Assembly: GCA_025024175.1 (NCBI GenBank)
Contig: QCXZ01000064.1
Span: 23,184,286-23,248,285, forward strand
Source: Rhyzopertha dominica
Taxonomy: Eukaryota > Arthropoda > Insecta > Coleoptera > Bostrichidae
DNA: 64,000 bases
Direction of reading: 5' to 3'
Below are positions 1 to 12,100 of this stretch, piece after piece. Each line of letters opens with the position of its first letter. Position 1 is the stretch's first letter. The position numbers and the translations under genes were made by a program. The notes beneath the pieces were generated by a model. It worked only from the letters and a program-made list of their open reading frames with translations. It was not told where the DNA came from and did not search any database.

Positions 1-1590
1 AGCCTCCACCTTACCAGGCGCGAATTCTTTTAAGCTGAAAAGCCATTGAAGAGGCTTGCAGCAGTTATCATAGCAAAATTTCTCTCGAAGTTAAGGGTTC
101 TGGAAGCATACGCAACTAGAAGGTGTTTACCGATTCTTTTTTTAGTAAGAAGAGCCCCGATCGCTACGCTTGGCGCATCCGTAATTAGATTGAATGGCTC
201 GTCGANATTTGGATGTTATAAAATGAGATTGTTNCACAAAATTGTTTTACNTTGGAAAGCTTTAGTTATTTAAACATAAGATAAAAATAGAAACAGTTGA
301 TATAAACATCTGCCCTCGTCTGTTACAGGATACGCGTATTTACTGCATTCAGCATAAGCTGAAATTAAATCTCATAGTGTGCTGTATTAACAAACCACAA
401 TTATGAAGAACCTACCTACTATCAGGCTAACAGAAAGGACTGGATACTGGCGAACAAAAGGATTAACAGGCTAGCGTGGTCAATTTTAGCTTTAAACCAT
501 GCAAGTCTGCTATAACTGATAAAATCTAGCCCGTTGTCGTGCAAAACGAACTAGAAAAATTAACAAGTGGCCCCTTTTTTATAGTGCTTAAAAAAAGGAG
601 TCATTAGGAAGTCTCTGAGGCATCCAACCAGAGAAATCGTAGTTTGAGGGTTTTCCACAGGACGTCCTATCGCAGCTACTGTGGAGCCTTGTAATAGATT
701 ATCTAAGAGAACTGAACCAAGGGGATATTTACGTATGACGTACGGACGAGATCACCATCCTGGTATGCTTGAAGTTTTGAGTAACTGTGTGAAATCTGGC
801 TCAGCAATCACTAAAAACTGTACAGGAGTAGTGTACAAGGAATCAGCGATAGCGTTCATCGGAAGAAGAAACGTTCAGCAGTAAAAGATTGTAGTCAAAC
901 TCTGTGGACACAATGTACTACTGGAGAATGAAGTTAAATAACTGAGACTAATAACAAATACCAGGACGGTCTTCAAGCCTTATTTGGAAAAAGTTACCAT
1001 TAGAGCAATAAAAGTGTTCCACAAGCGTGCAGGTTGAAGGAAGACGATGGGCAAAGGCGGCGCAGACAGAGCATACGCACTTCGTCAGGGTTGCTGGGAT
1101 ACCCGGGAGTCAGTTGTTATCAGTTCTTTTTTTATTTGTGGATAGGAATAAAACAATGTGTTTCACACTTCCAAGTGTAATAAAAGCTGGAAGAATATGG
1201 GTACTAAAACGGAAAATAGTACGGAGATTACACCAAAGTTGCCATCCCCACAGTTACAATGCGTATCTAGCAAGGCGGCGTAAATCTACCAACAAGAGTG
1301 CAAAAGACATGCTAAACATCACGGGGTCGATGCATACAATATCTACCATAACTATGAAAATTATTTCTGGATATAATTCAGTTACACGTAACATAAGACC
1401 AAATGGTGGCAGCTCATAGGCTGTAAATCGAGGGTCATGAAGATATACCCGTTAGAAAAGAAACGTACAGTGAAATATATGCAGGGGATTAAATGATAGC
1501 TATGTGCGGAGAGAGAAGCAGCGTGATGTTTGGAACTTTGAAAGACATATGGTGTGGCAATGGTTCAAAAATATAGGATGGAATTAGAGA
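1..1590. other. No recognisable gene
   Basis: I see no supported gene here. The open frames on both strands are short, lack splice-consistent continuations and match no family I know. A few short frames, such as those near 46-273 and 1027-1419, could be decayed transposon sequence, but I cannot name a domain in them. Confidence 0.6.
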
Positions 1591-1596
1591 AGGAAT

Positions 1597-2767
1597 GTAC
1601 AGGGTGTCCCATTTTCGTTGTAATTGTAGGGTATTTCGGCAACTATTAATGCTAGAGCGTTGCGCTTTCCACATTACTGTATTACTTTTTTGTTCTGAGT
1701 TGAGCTATACCATCCCCATATCTGTATTGTCTTTTGTTATAAAGCCATGGCCAACTCTTGAAAAATGTAACATTTCTTCAGTTCTCGATATCTCGATTGG
1801 CTATGCAGACATAAAAAAGTGTACAGGCATTTTTTATAGGTATTTTTATTCTGAATCCAGTGGCGTCCACAGAATTTTATAGGAGGTCACATTTTTGAGA
1901 TGTAACACAAACTTGCATTTTTTTAAATGGAAACCATGGTTGGCTTTGCTATGGTTGAAAAAATCTATTTTTTTCTAATTAAGAAAATGTATACATTGTT
2001 AGGTTTATCTTTACTAATCTTGGTATTATTCCAATTTTTGTAATAATTTAATGAGATTTTACGTTTTTCGTCAAAATGGATGTAAATACTTGATGATAAA
2101 CAATACATAGGTACTTATTTCCAAATAAACAATAATTTTCATTAGTTACATGGCCTCCTAGATTATCGCTAAAAAATGCATGGGCGCTCTTAGGAGTCTT
2201 ATGTATGTATTCAAATATGCATATATTATTTTTAAAGCATTAAAATTCTTACTTAATAATATAAATTATATCGTGTGTTTTCTTATTCCATAGCCTCCTA
2301 AATGTATACTTAGAGTATGATTAAATTATTTTAAAAAAATTGATAATTCCAAAATTAGTAAAAATAAACCTATTAATGTATACATTTTTTATTCAGAAAA
2401 AATAGGCTTTTCAACCATAGCAAAGCCAACTATGGTTTCCATTTAAAAACAATGCAAGTTTGTGTTATATCTCAAAAATGTGACCTCCTAAATAATTACG
2501 GGGTACGCCACTGAATTCAAAATAATAATATCTATAAAAAATGTCTCTACAGTTTTTTTGTATCTACATACCCAAGCGAGAAATTGAGAGCTAGAAAAAT
2601 GCTACATTTTCCAAAAGTTGGCTATGGCTTTAAAACAAAAGACGATACAAAAATGGCGACGGTAGAGTAAACAAAAAAGTAATACAGTAATTTCGAAACC
2701 GCAACCCTCTAGCATTAATAGTTACTGAGATACTCTACAATTACAACGAAAATGGAACACCCTGTAC
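1597..2767. mobile_element. Foldback (palindromic) DNA element, full copy
   Basis: The left end starts gtacagggtgtcccattt and the right end closes with its reverse complement, aaatggaacaccctgtac with one change. The homology continues inward on both arms: the caaccatagcaaagccaact segment of the right arm has its inverse near 1940-1965 in the left arm. The centre is near 2182, so nearly the whole 1.17 kb is one imperfect palindrome. There is no coding capacity. A half-length relative lies at about 46095-46610. It is probably a non-autonomous foldback transposon; I cannot place the family. Confidence 0.8.
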
Positions 2768-2970
2768 AATGAAAGTAAGAATTTAGGATGGCAATGCCAT
2801 CTGTCAGTATTACACTGACATGATGACAAAGCCACCTAGCTGCCATAACGGGAACTACTTCCTAAAGGAAGTGACCTGTAGCCTGACAAATTGGCATGCA
2901 ACTGCATACTTCAATTTGACAGCAGGCCCCCACGGCACTTTTTGCTGACGGGCAAGAACCAACATACATT

Positions 2971-3053
2971 AAAATGCATGTCTATGCTGTGCTGTCTACA
3001 CCTCAACCTGCAGTTGGTTGAGTTGTAGACAGCACAGCATAGACATGCATTTT
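2971..3053. repeat. Near-perfect hairpin with 30-bp arms
   Basis: Bases 2971-3000 (aaaatgcatgtctatgctgt and the next ten) are the exact reverse complement of 3024-3053. Inside the loop, ctcaacc and ggttgag extend the stem after a single mismatch. It lies about 100 bases downstream of the lipase A stop codon. A diverged single-arm relative is at about 59575-59635. Confidence 0.85.
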
Positions 3054-3158
3054 AACCCTGTACAATATTTGGAAATGCGAAAACATCGATTGGTTGTGCT
3101 AAAATACGGAAAAAAGATAATAGTATTGACAATAAACAGTATATATTTTACAACAATA

Positions 3159-6100
3159 TTACATTTCCAGATAATAGTTTCCTGAAATGTCTTTTGGTAA
3201 ATCATTTCCCATCATAGCCGTAGGATTTGACTTGCAGTGTCCGCTTAAATATTCTTCATATGAATGGCATTTGGTAGCTTTCACTCCTCCACTTCTTATG
3301 GCTTCAATGTAATAGTCGCGGCTCTTCAAGTGACTACAGCCCACTACAGCAAAATAGCAGTATATTTTAAATAATAGTAGGATTTATATTGTAGTAAATG
3401 CTTTAGGTAGTTCACAGAATTTGTGAAACCGTGCACATTTGATTTCGATAAGAATATCGTACGGATACCAAACAAACGATTCGGTAGCGTCCCTGTTTTT
3501 GTCGGCGAATTCAAGCTTTTACGGATTGCCGATAAGTGGTGCTCCATGTTTTCATTTCTAATTATTGAACTACAAATACCAACCAATCAGTTTGTCGTTA
3601 TAAGTATAATATTACCGTTTAATGATAATGCTTATCGTAATATAACAATTAAGAAGCTATGTACTTCCTCACATTTATTTGTCGTTCTGCTCTAAGTGAC
3701 CTTATTTCACCATATCGAATATTGAACAACGAGTTTAGTAAAACTCAGATAATAGTAAGTTCAAAAACACTGAAGAGGTAAATTAAACTTGTAGAACCGG
3801 ACTTCATTTTAAAAACAAAGCACCTAACACATTCCGTATTGTAACTATTCAGATCTTATTGAAAGTTTATACTACATATTCCTGTAACGGCCTCCTATTG
3901 CATGATCTTTGTCCTTTTAATAATGCCTTCCTACATTGACAATTCTATTGGGCCTCTTGCTTAACGAATTTATTTTCGTTGAGAGTAGATATCTTTGACT
4001 TTATTACGTTTACTACTTTAAATAACTTTATTTGCTGATCTTTATTTGTTGCTTAAAAATGGTAATTATATCATATACCTATTTGTTTTATTAACTAAGA
4101 AAAGAAAATTATACAATCCTTTGTATGGTTTCGACCTTTACTATCTGTACTTGCTATGATATCCTGTGTTCAGTCAGTGTAAAGGTTGGAAACATGAGAT
4201 GTGTCTATTTATACAAAAAAGTCATAATAACATGCATTAGCCAGGTAACAGATAAGCTGTCTTAACTCTCAGTCAATGTTTTTTAAAATGACCGCATACT
4301 TGTCAAAGTGAGTTGTCAAGTCACGACGCAATAACTCCGCCCACCATGTACCAGGAGCTTTTGCGATAATAATAACAAGTTGCATTCACTATATTAAAAT
4401 ATACAAGTGAAATGTTTATTTAAAATTATATATAAAATATTTTAATCAGCGTACATTTATTTTAAACTTAAAATAGGTAACAATATTTTAGCAACACAGT
4501 AAAATTAACGAAATATACTCAGTATCTTGTTGAGTACCCTTTTGATTTAATAGCGACCTGAATTTCTTTGGGCATAGAATGGAAAACAATTACGCTACTT
4601 TTCCCTGCTACTCATTTGTATCGTCATTTACTACATCAAAAAATGTTTGTAATGATGTAAATTTAATCGGTAAAACAACTAATTGAGAAGTTGTACTTTT
4701 ATATAACTACTGAGTAGCAATTCTTCAAAATTGATAGTATGTATAACAATATAGGTTCAAACGATAACTGTAGAGAATTGTGATGTTTACTGCTGAAGTG
4801 TACAGAATGATGGCCGCTAGTGTACGTTTTGCTCTATTTCTTAAATAAATGTATTCGCTAACAGTGTACTTCATCTGACTCCATTACTATACCTGCGTAT
4901 GTATGTAAAATTTATTGTCAAATTGCATGTAATTTTAATTAACAAAATTCTAGAGTATCATAAACCTCTGATTTAATAATAACGTTTATATTTGATTTAT
5001 TTACAATTTATTTTATAATCTCTAGGCAGTCTTAGGTTAGGATATTGGAAAGCATACTGCTCGTTTTTGAAAAAGAGCAATAGCGTTTTTTTTTAGTAGT
5101 ATGACCGAAAGGTCAAGAATATAGTCGCTTTTATTTCTAAATTTGTGATACGATTAAAAAAATACCGATCGCATATTTGAAAATTTGAAAACTATTAAAT
5201 AAAAAAAACCTTGATTATTACTGTTATACTAACTTACGTATAACAGGAATTAATGTTCAAGTAGATTATTTTCTTGAACCTATTACGTCACTGTGATCGT
5301 TATGCATAAATAAAGACTATATCTATAACGTTTCAAGACACTTTACACAATAATGATTAGCTTTAATGGATGTCACTTAGTCCAATCAAAAGCAAACAAA
5401 TTGACTGTACAATTTGTTAAGCTTATATAACCTGACAACCAATATATTGGAACGTCATGGCAAATTTTTTAACTAGTGGATCGGTAACTTAAGCATGCCA
5501 TAAACCTCTTTTTTGTGTTGTTGTTAAATTTGTTCTCTTACCTAAAACTTCACAACCAGGTTGTGGAGGTACTCCACCATTAATAAAGAAGTCAACCTTT
5601 CCAACTGAACTTTTAAAGCCAAATTCTCCTCCATCAGTATGAACACACTCCACCATGCTTGCGTCAGTGTCGGTCAACTTCATATTGGATGGTGCTGGAG
5701 GTACTTCAAATAATGGCCCAGCAACCTCTATGCCTGTTATCCTTCCAATCTTAGTACCTTTCGATGAAATTGCAAGTTTCCCAGATATTCCTCCAATATG
5801 AGCTCCAAGCGAGTGGCCGATAATACGAAATTTTTGAAGTGGTACTGAGCGGTTCTCGTGTATCTTAAGTAGGAACTCTCCGACTGCCTTACCTAAAATT
5901 AAGGGGGTGAGTGATATTTGGTTGCACGAAAACAAGCTTCAGTTTTAATAGTAGTAGCTTCTTCGTGGAATAAGTAAAAACATTGTTCAAATACTAACTT
6001 CTTATTTCAATTAACCCACAACCAAAGGTGTAACAAATCCAAATACAAATCTTCTCATTCCATTACGTATCATATTAGAACTACTCATCTTATGACAGCA

Positions 6101-9100
6101 TTGGTTTCTGCAGGTTTAGTCTTCATTAATAAAGCTAGGATTTTTCTTGGTATACCGGTCCTCTACTCCACATGAATCACTTTCTAGCGTACATTTGTTG
6201 CTAGAGAAGGAAGCATCAGTTTCGTAAGAACTATACTTGATTGCTGAATTTGAAGACCGACAAGAGAATAAACTGTAACTGAGCAACTGGAATACTTGTG
6301 TTAGTTATTTTTTTGCTCGACAATAATGATGATGATGTTTAGCTCTTAACTAATATTATATAATGTGCTGGCGTGTATAAATAAGGACAACCAATAGATA
6401 CCAATAAACAAAACATGTCATCACATACCCAATCTACATAATTGTACAACCAGTATCTACTTCTTTGCACTACTGCACATTTATTCATTTTTGTTCCTAC
6501 TAAAAGTTAGTGCACAAAGTAACACAACCAACCATGGCATCTCAATAGCACGCAGCTGCTCAATACCTACATTATCGCAAAAGTCTATATCTATTTATGC
6601 TGCTTGAATGCTCCATTACTGACCGCTGTATAATCAGACATACATAACTAGAAGGAAACACCGCAAAACTACTTCCTCAATATATCAGTTTATATAATAA
6701 ATAAGCTTTAAGTGTNATTGCTTCCTACCCCTTAATTTTACAAATAAATTTTAATCCNTTGGGTACATTAAATACAAACTAAATAAATAGCAAACTCGGT
6801 NGTTTAAAATAGTAAATCCTTCGAAAAAATTATTGATCTAGTCAATGTAAAGGCCGAACTGAATATGGAGCTTTTATGTCACAGTCTTTGAAATGCACTA
6901 CTTTTATTGTTTTTTATTTGTCTAATTTTTATTGTTTACTAACAATATTGATAAATTTCTCATTTGTAACAGTGATCTACATTTATGCACTATATTTTGC
7001 TGTACAGGGTGAGCCAATAAGAGAGATGGCCGGTCATATCTCACAAACCAGTAAAACCAGCTTTAAGGTAAAAAATTTCTTAAGTAAAGTGGCCAAGAGA
7101 AATTGCTGGAAAATATTTTCGAATTTGTAAAGTGACTGCTAAAGGGCGCTGTGGTACCTCCAAATTACAGATTTTTTGCCTAATAAATGTCTGCAGGTGT
7201 AATCGAAACGTCAGACTATTAACTTTTTGTCAGTGTTTTCAAGAGACGGCGATCTATCCGACAAAATATTATCTTAATTTATGGACGCTGAAAGCATTCA
7301 CCCTCGTATAAACATTTTAAGATTGTTTGGACTAAAATCTACCATTTTTGTAGAACATTTTTTTGTTAAATGTCTAATAAAGGAGTGGGGGGCGGGTGAA
7401 TATTAGTATAGAAAATCGCTAATATTTCAGGTTTAGCTTAACTGATTTCAACCAACGAGGTGTCGTTTTCAAAAGCTTATATGCCCTTATAAAAAGCAAT
7501 TTTAAGTGTCAGAACATTGTTTGTGTGTAGACCGCAAGAGGGCGTTTTCTGAAGTTACTACCTAAATATCAATTTTTCTCGAAATTTTTAAATGCAAAGG
7601 TATAAGGCTATTTACTTCAATAAAAGAACAATTGAATATATATTAAAATAGTGAAAACCGCACAATTTAAAAATTTCGAGAAATATCGATATTAGGTAGT
7701 AATTTCAGAAAACGCCTTCTTGCGGTCATCACACAAACTATGTTCTGACACTTAAAATTGCTATTTATAAAGGCACATAAGCTCTTAAAAATGACACCTC
7801 GTTGGTTGAAAACGGTCAAGCCAAACCTAAAATATTAGCGATTTTCTATATTAATATTCACCCGCCCCCCATTCCTTTATTTGACAAATATTTAACAAAA
7901 AAATGTTCTAAACAAAAATGGTAGATTTTAGTCCAAACAATCTTAAAATGTTTAATACCGCAGACATCTATTAGGTTAAAAATGATATAAACGTTAACTT
8001 TGTAATTTGGAGGTGCCACAGCGCCTCCTAGTGGTCACTTTACCAACTCAAAAATATTTTCCAGCAATTAAGATTGTTTGGACTAAAATTAAAGTAAACA
8101 GCCTTATAACTTTGCATTTAAAAATTTCGAGAAAAATTGATGTTTATGCAGTAACTTCAGAAAACGCCCTCTTGCGGTCAACACACAAACAATGATCTGA
8201 CAGTTAAAATTGCTTTTTATAAGGGCACATAAGCTCTTGAAAACGACACCTCGTCGGTTGAAATCGGTCAAGCCAAACCTGAAATATTAGCGATTTTTTA
8301 TATTAATATTCACCCGCCCCCCACTCCTTTATTTGACATTTAACAAAAAAATGTTCGAAACAAAAATGGTAGATTTTAGTCCAAACAATCCTAAAATGTT
8401 TAATTCTGCAGACATTTATTAGGCTAAANATGACACAAACATTCATTCTGTAATTTGTAGGTATCACAGCGCCCACTAGCGGTCACTTTACAAACTCTAA
8501 AATATTTTCCACCAATTTCTTTTGGTCACTTTACTTAAGAAATTTTTTACCTCAAAGCTCTAGGGCTACTAGTTTATGAGATATGACCGGCCACCTCTCT
8601 TATTTGCTCACTCCGTACATACATCTATTAGTTACACCTTATCGTAAGAGCATAACGTCAACAAAATTGTAACTTGTAGTAGTATTGTAATTAATTTTAA
8701 ATTATAAACGTTCTCATTAGATTTTGTAATAAACATCATTTTCATTCTGGTGATGCTAAAACGTCTTAAAGTACTAAGTACTTAAAAAGCAGAATGTAGA
8801 TAATCTGAAAGCACTCACGCGTAGTTGGATAATTTTATATAAACAGACAAAGGTCGTCGTTAAAGCCCTTAACAAGCCAGGACATCATTACGTTTTCAAA
8901 TATTAACTCAACACAAACACGCATTATGACGCATTTTGATCATTATCAGTACAGCGAATTTAAACTAGTCACTGGTAAAAAGTAATNATTATAATTTGAT
9001 GAACTGCATATTTTTGTTATCCTGTTTTCTACTAGTTTAATCAGAGTGTCCATTTCTGTCATTTATGACAAAAGAACTTTTTTTAGTGGTTGTTTGTTTT

Positions 9101-12100
9101 TTCTTTTCTTTTTCTTAAGGATCATTATTCTTAAGGCGGCTCATCAGTAGCAAAATTTCTTGTGGGAGATCCAATGCAAACGCACGCCACTATATCTCTA
9201 GTTCAAAGCAATTGCTGGGTCTAAATATATATTACTATAATACCAATTAAATATTCTACAAATTGACTGGAAAAATCGTGAGTTTATGGATGTAAGATGG
9301 AAAAAAGTAACTAAATATTTTATTAAAAATACCCTGATCATTACGACCCTCTTTTAATTGCTCTCTAACTAAATAACGAATTTTTGTCCTCGCCAATTTG
9401 TAGTGTATATCTTACCTTATCAGTATTATAAAATAAGAAGAAAAATACTGATAAGAAAGTTATGGTGATTTTTGCTTTTCGGATGGATGAAAAGTCTAGA
9501 ATTCACAAACCCGTTCCGTTTATGGGTTGAAATTAAGCAACCCCAAAAACAAGCGCAGGTGGCTTATTACAATCTTCCATTCTTGCCTAAGATTACCAAA
9601 TGCGAGTGTAGGTGGTGGTCTCATACCTGCTTCATTCACCGTATTTGTACTTTTAAGGCACGGAAGTTACTTGACTGTAAATTTATTTAGTTTGAATTGT
9701 AGCTACCAATGTTCATATTCTATTGGATTGTTAGTTACTCTTTGTCCTTTGCGACAAGTGCTGTTTAGCAAATTGGTTTCATGATTTATTTTGCTTATAA
9801 ATTTAGTTTTTTTATTATTTTTTTATTTATTCTAAGATGTGGAATATAAAATATAGTGACTATAAGAAGATTTTAATCGGGTTTTTTGCAGTTAAGTATA
9901 TTAACGAAACTAGGTCTTGAACCCAGGACCTGTTGATTACTAGTCAAACGTGCTAACCAGTGCACCATCGAAGCCCAATTCAAATTCCAGGTCAAAGTGG
10001 TATATATACATCAATGTTTACGAAATGTAGCGCAACTGAACGTTGATTTTGGAACTTACATAGGCGAATTCTGAAATCTAAATCATGCCGCTTAATATTT
10101 AATAATCGATAAACTACATATAGCAAATAATGAAAACAAACGTCAGCCGCCAGAACCTTAGTGGGGCTGGCTCAGAAAAATGTATAGTGTGGTGTACAGT
10201 TATCGTCCTCACACAAACGAAGGCTTTATATAAAATTTTATAGAAAAATCTTTCAAATAAAAGTTAGAGCGTTCATTTTTAGAAAGATACGCATAGATGG
10301 TCTAGTTATCGTTCACCCCCAATTGTATTTTCCGAATAAAAGTTATACCACCTAAGGATTACTCGATAATGCAATACAACATATTCATTATCATACATAT
10401 ATGCAACCAACCGACCACCATCTAACCATTTGTTGGTGAAATTCTTATTACTGNGTAAGGAAATATCCACTGGCGGACTAAGAGGGGGGGGGCAGGGGCG
10501 GTCCGCCCCGGACTTAAGGAATTTAATAACTAAATTAAAATGCGGTAATCAAATAAACTCAAAGCGTTACTCCTAAAAAATTAAATTGTGTGTGAAATTA
10601 AAAAAATACATGTGTTAACACTGCTGTCCTAACGTTGCTAACTATGGCTATAGCTAACTATAGAGAGATTGGGACAACGTAGTAGCAAAGTGAGAGCGTA
10701 CGTACAAAGATATAATACAAATAGTCTATGCGCCGCTGGCTGGTTCCTATTATCCTCCGTATTAAGAGGGGCATTTACTGCAAGCGATCGGGCAGAAATG
10801 TAAAGTATGCAACCCATATTACCAGCAGGACATGGGACGTAAGAGGGTAGCCGATAGGTTGAAATCACGCAAAGATCGTACGAGCAACAGACGTCTAAAC
10901 TAATATTCGGAAAATTGCTGACTGTAGGGTGTGCATAAAAAAGTAAGCATGATATTAGTAACTTATGAAAATATGAACTATATAACAGTTCATTCTAACT
11001 GCATGTCGACTATAATTTCTGGAGGAACTTTTATAATAATTTTCCTTCCGCCTCCCCATTGCTTCGGCAGACAGTAAATTAATGTGAAAGAGCTTTTAAC
11101 ATTAAACTTGTCACGTGTAATTACATACAATCTTAGAAACCCAATCATTTCGGAATAGATCGTATACCGCTCGATCATTCCCGACAGGATTGTATCTTAG
11201 CCTGTTCACTGGATACCACGCGACGGACCTGGTGGGGATGGGCATACGCATTCCGCTCTCGTGACGGACTCGTGCGAAAGGGTTTGCGGTTTTAGATTTT
11301 TTGAATGTTTTTACTCATTTATCGTGCTCATGTTTTTGGTAGTGTACAAAGGAATATGTAGCTACAACGTGGAGTTCGAATTTTTCGTTTATGTGCCTTA
11401 GTTTTCGAGAAATAGCTCGCCAAAAGTACGCATTTTTAAGCAAAATATAACAACAAATATTTACATTACCGTAGCAAATTCAGAAAAAACTCGAACTCTG
11501 CGTTGTAGCTATATCTTTTGTCATTGCCATGACGAAATTTCACTTCGAAAAAGTTTCGAATAACTCGGTAAAATGTAAAACGGTAGGTGCTTAAAATGAC
11601 CCGATTCGCTATAGGTAAACGCCCCTCTTAAGCTAATATCCCGTCATTTAAATCTGAACCTTATGGCTTGAAGGCGTTGTTTGGTTACCGGGTTTAACAT
11701 TAGCTAATTATTGGCTTTAGTTAAGATAATGGTCATGGGTACCGGCCGTACGACTTTGTATTTTTATTGAATCTCTAAATTAGTGAGTTGAACGATCGTA
11801 CCTATTTTAAATCTACTCTATATCTCTGCATATGTGATCTGATGAAAGAAATAAGCTCCCAATACATACATTATATTAGCTGATATTATATTAGTAAACC
11901 AGACAAAAAGTTCCTAAAGTTGAATAACACGTTATACGTGTTGAGTATCAGAATTACTTGTTTCTGTTACTAATGCAGTTGAATAGTCAAATTAGAAAAG
12001 TATCACCATCAAAACATAATAAGCATACTATATGTGGGAGCCAGCCAATTCAGCATTTATGTTGTCGCATTTCTAATCGGTTCAGATTATACATATCAGG

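Noticed and set aside
9472..9784. Overlapping 72- and 85-residue open frames
   Set aside because: No family resemblance, no splice partners, and intronic to lipase A. Probably chance.
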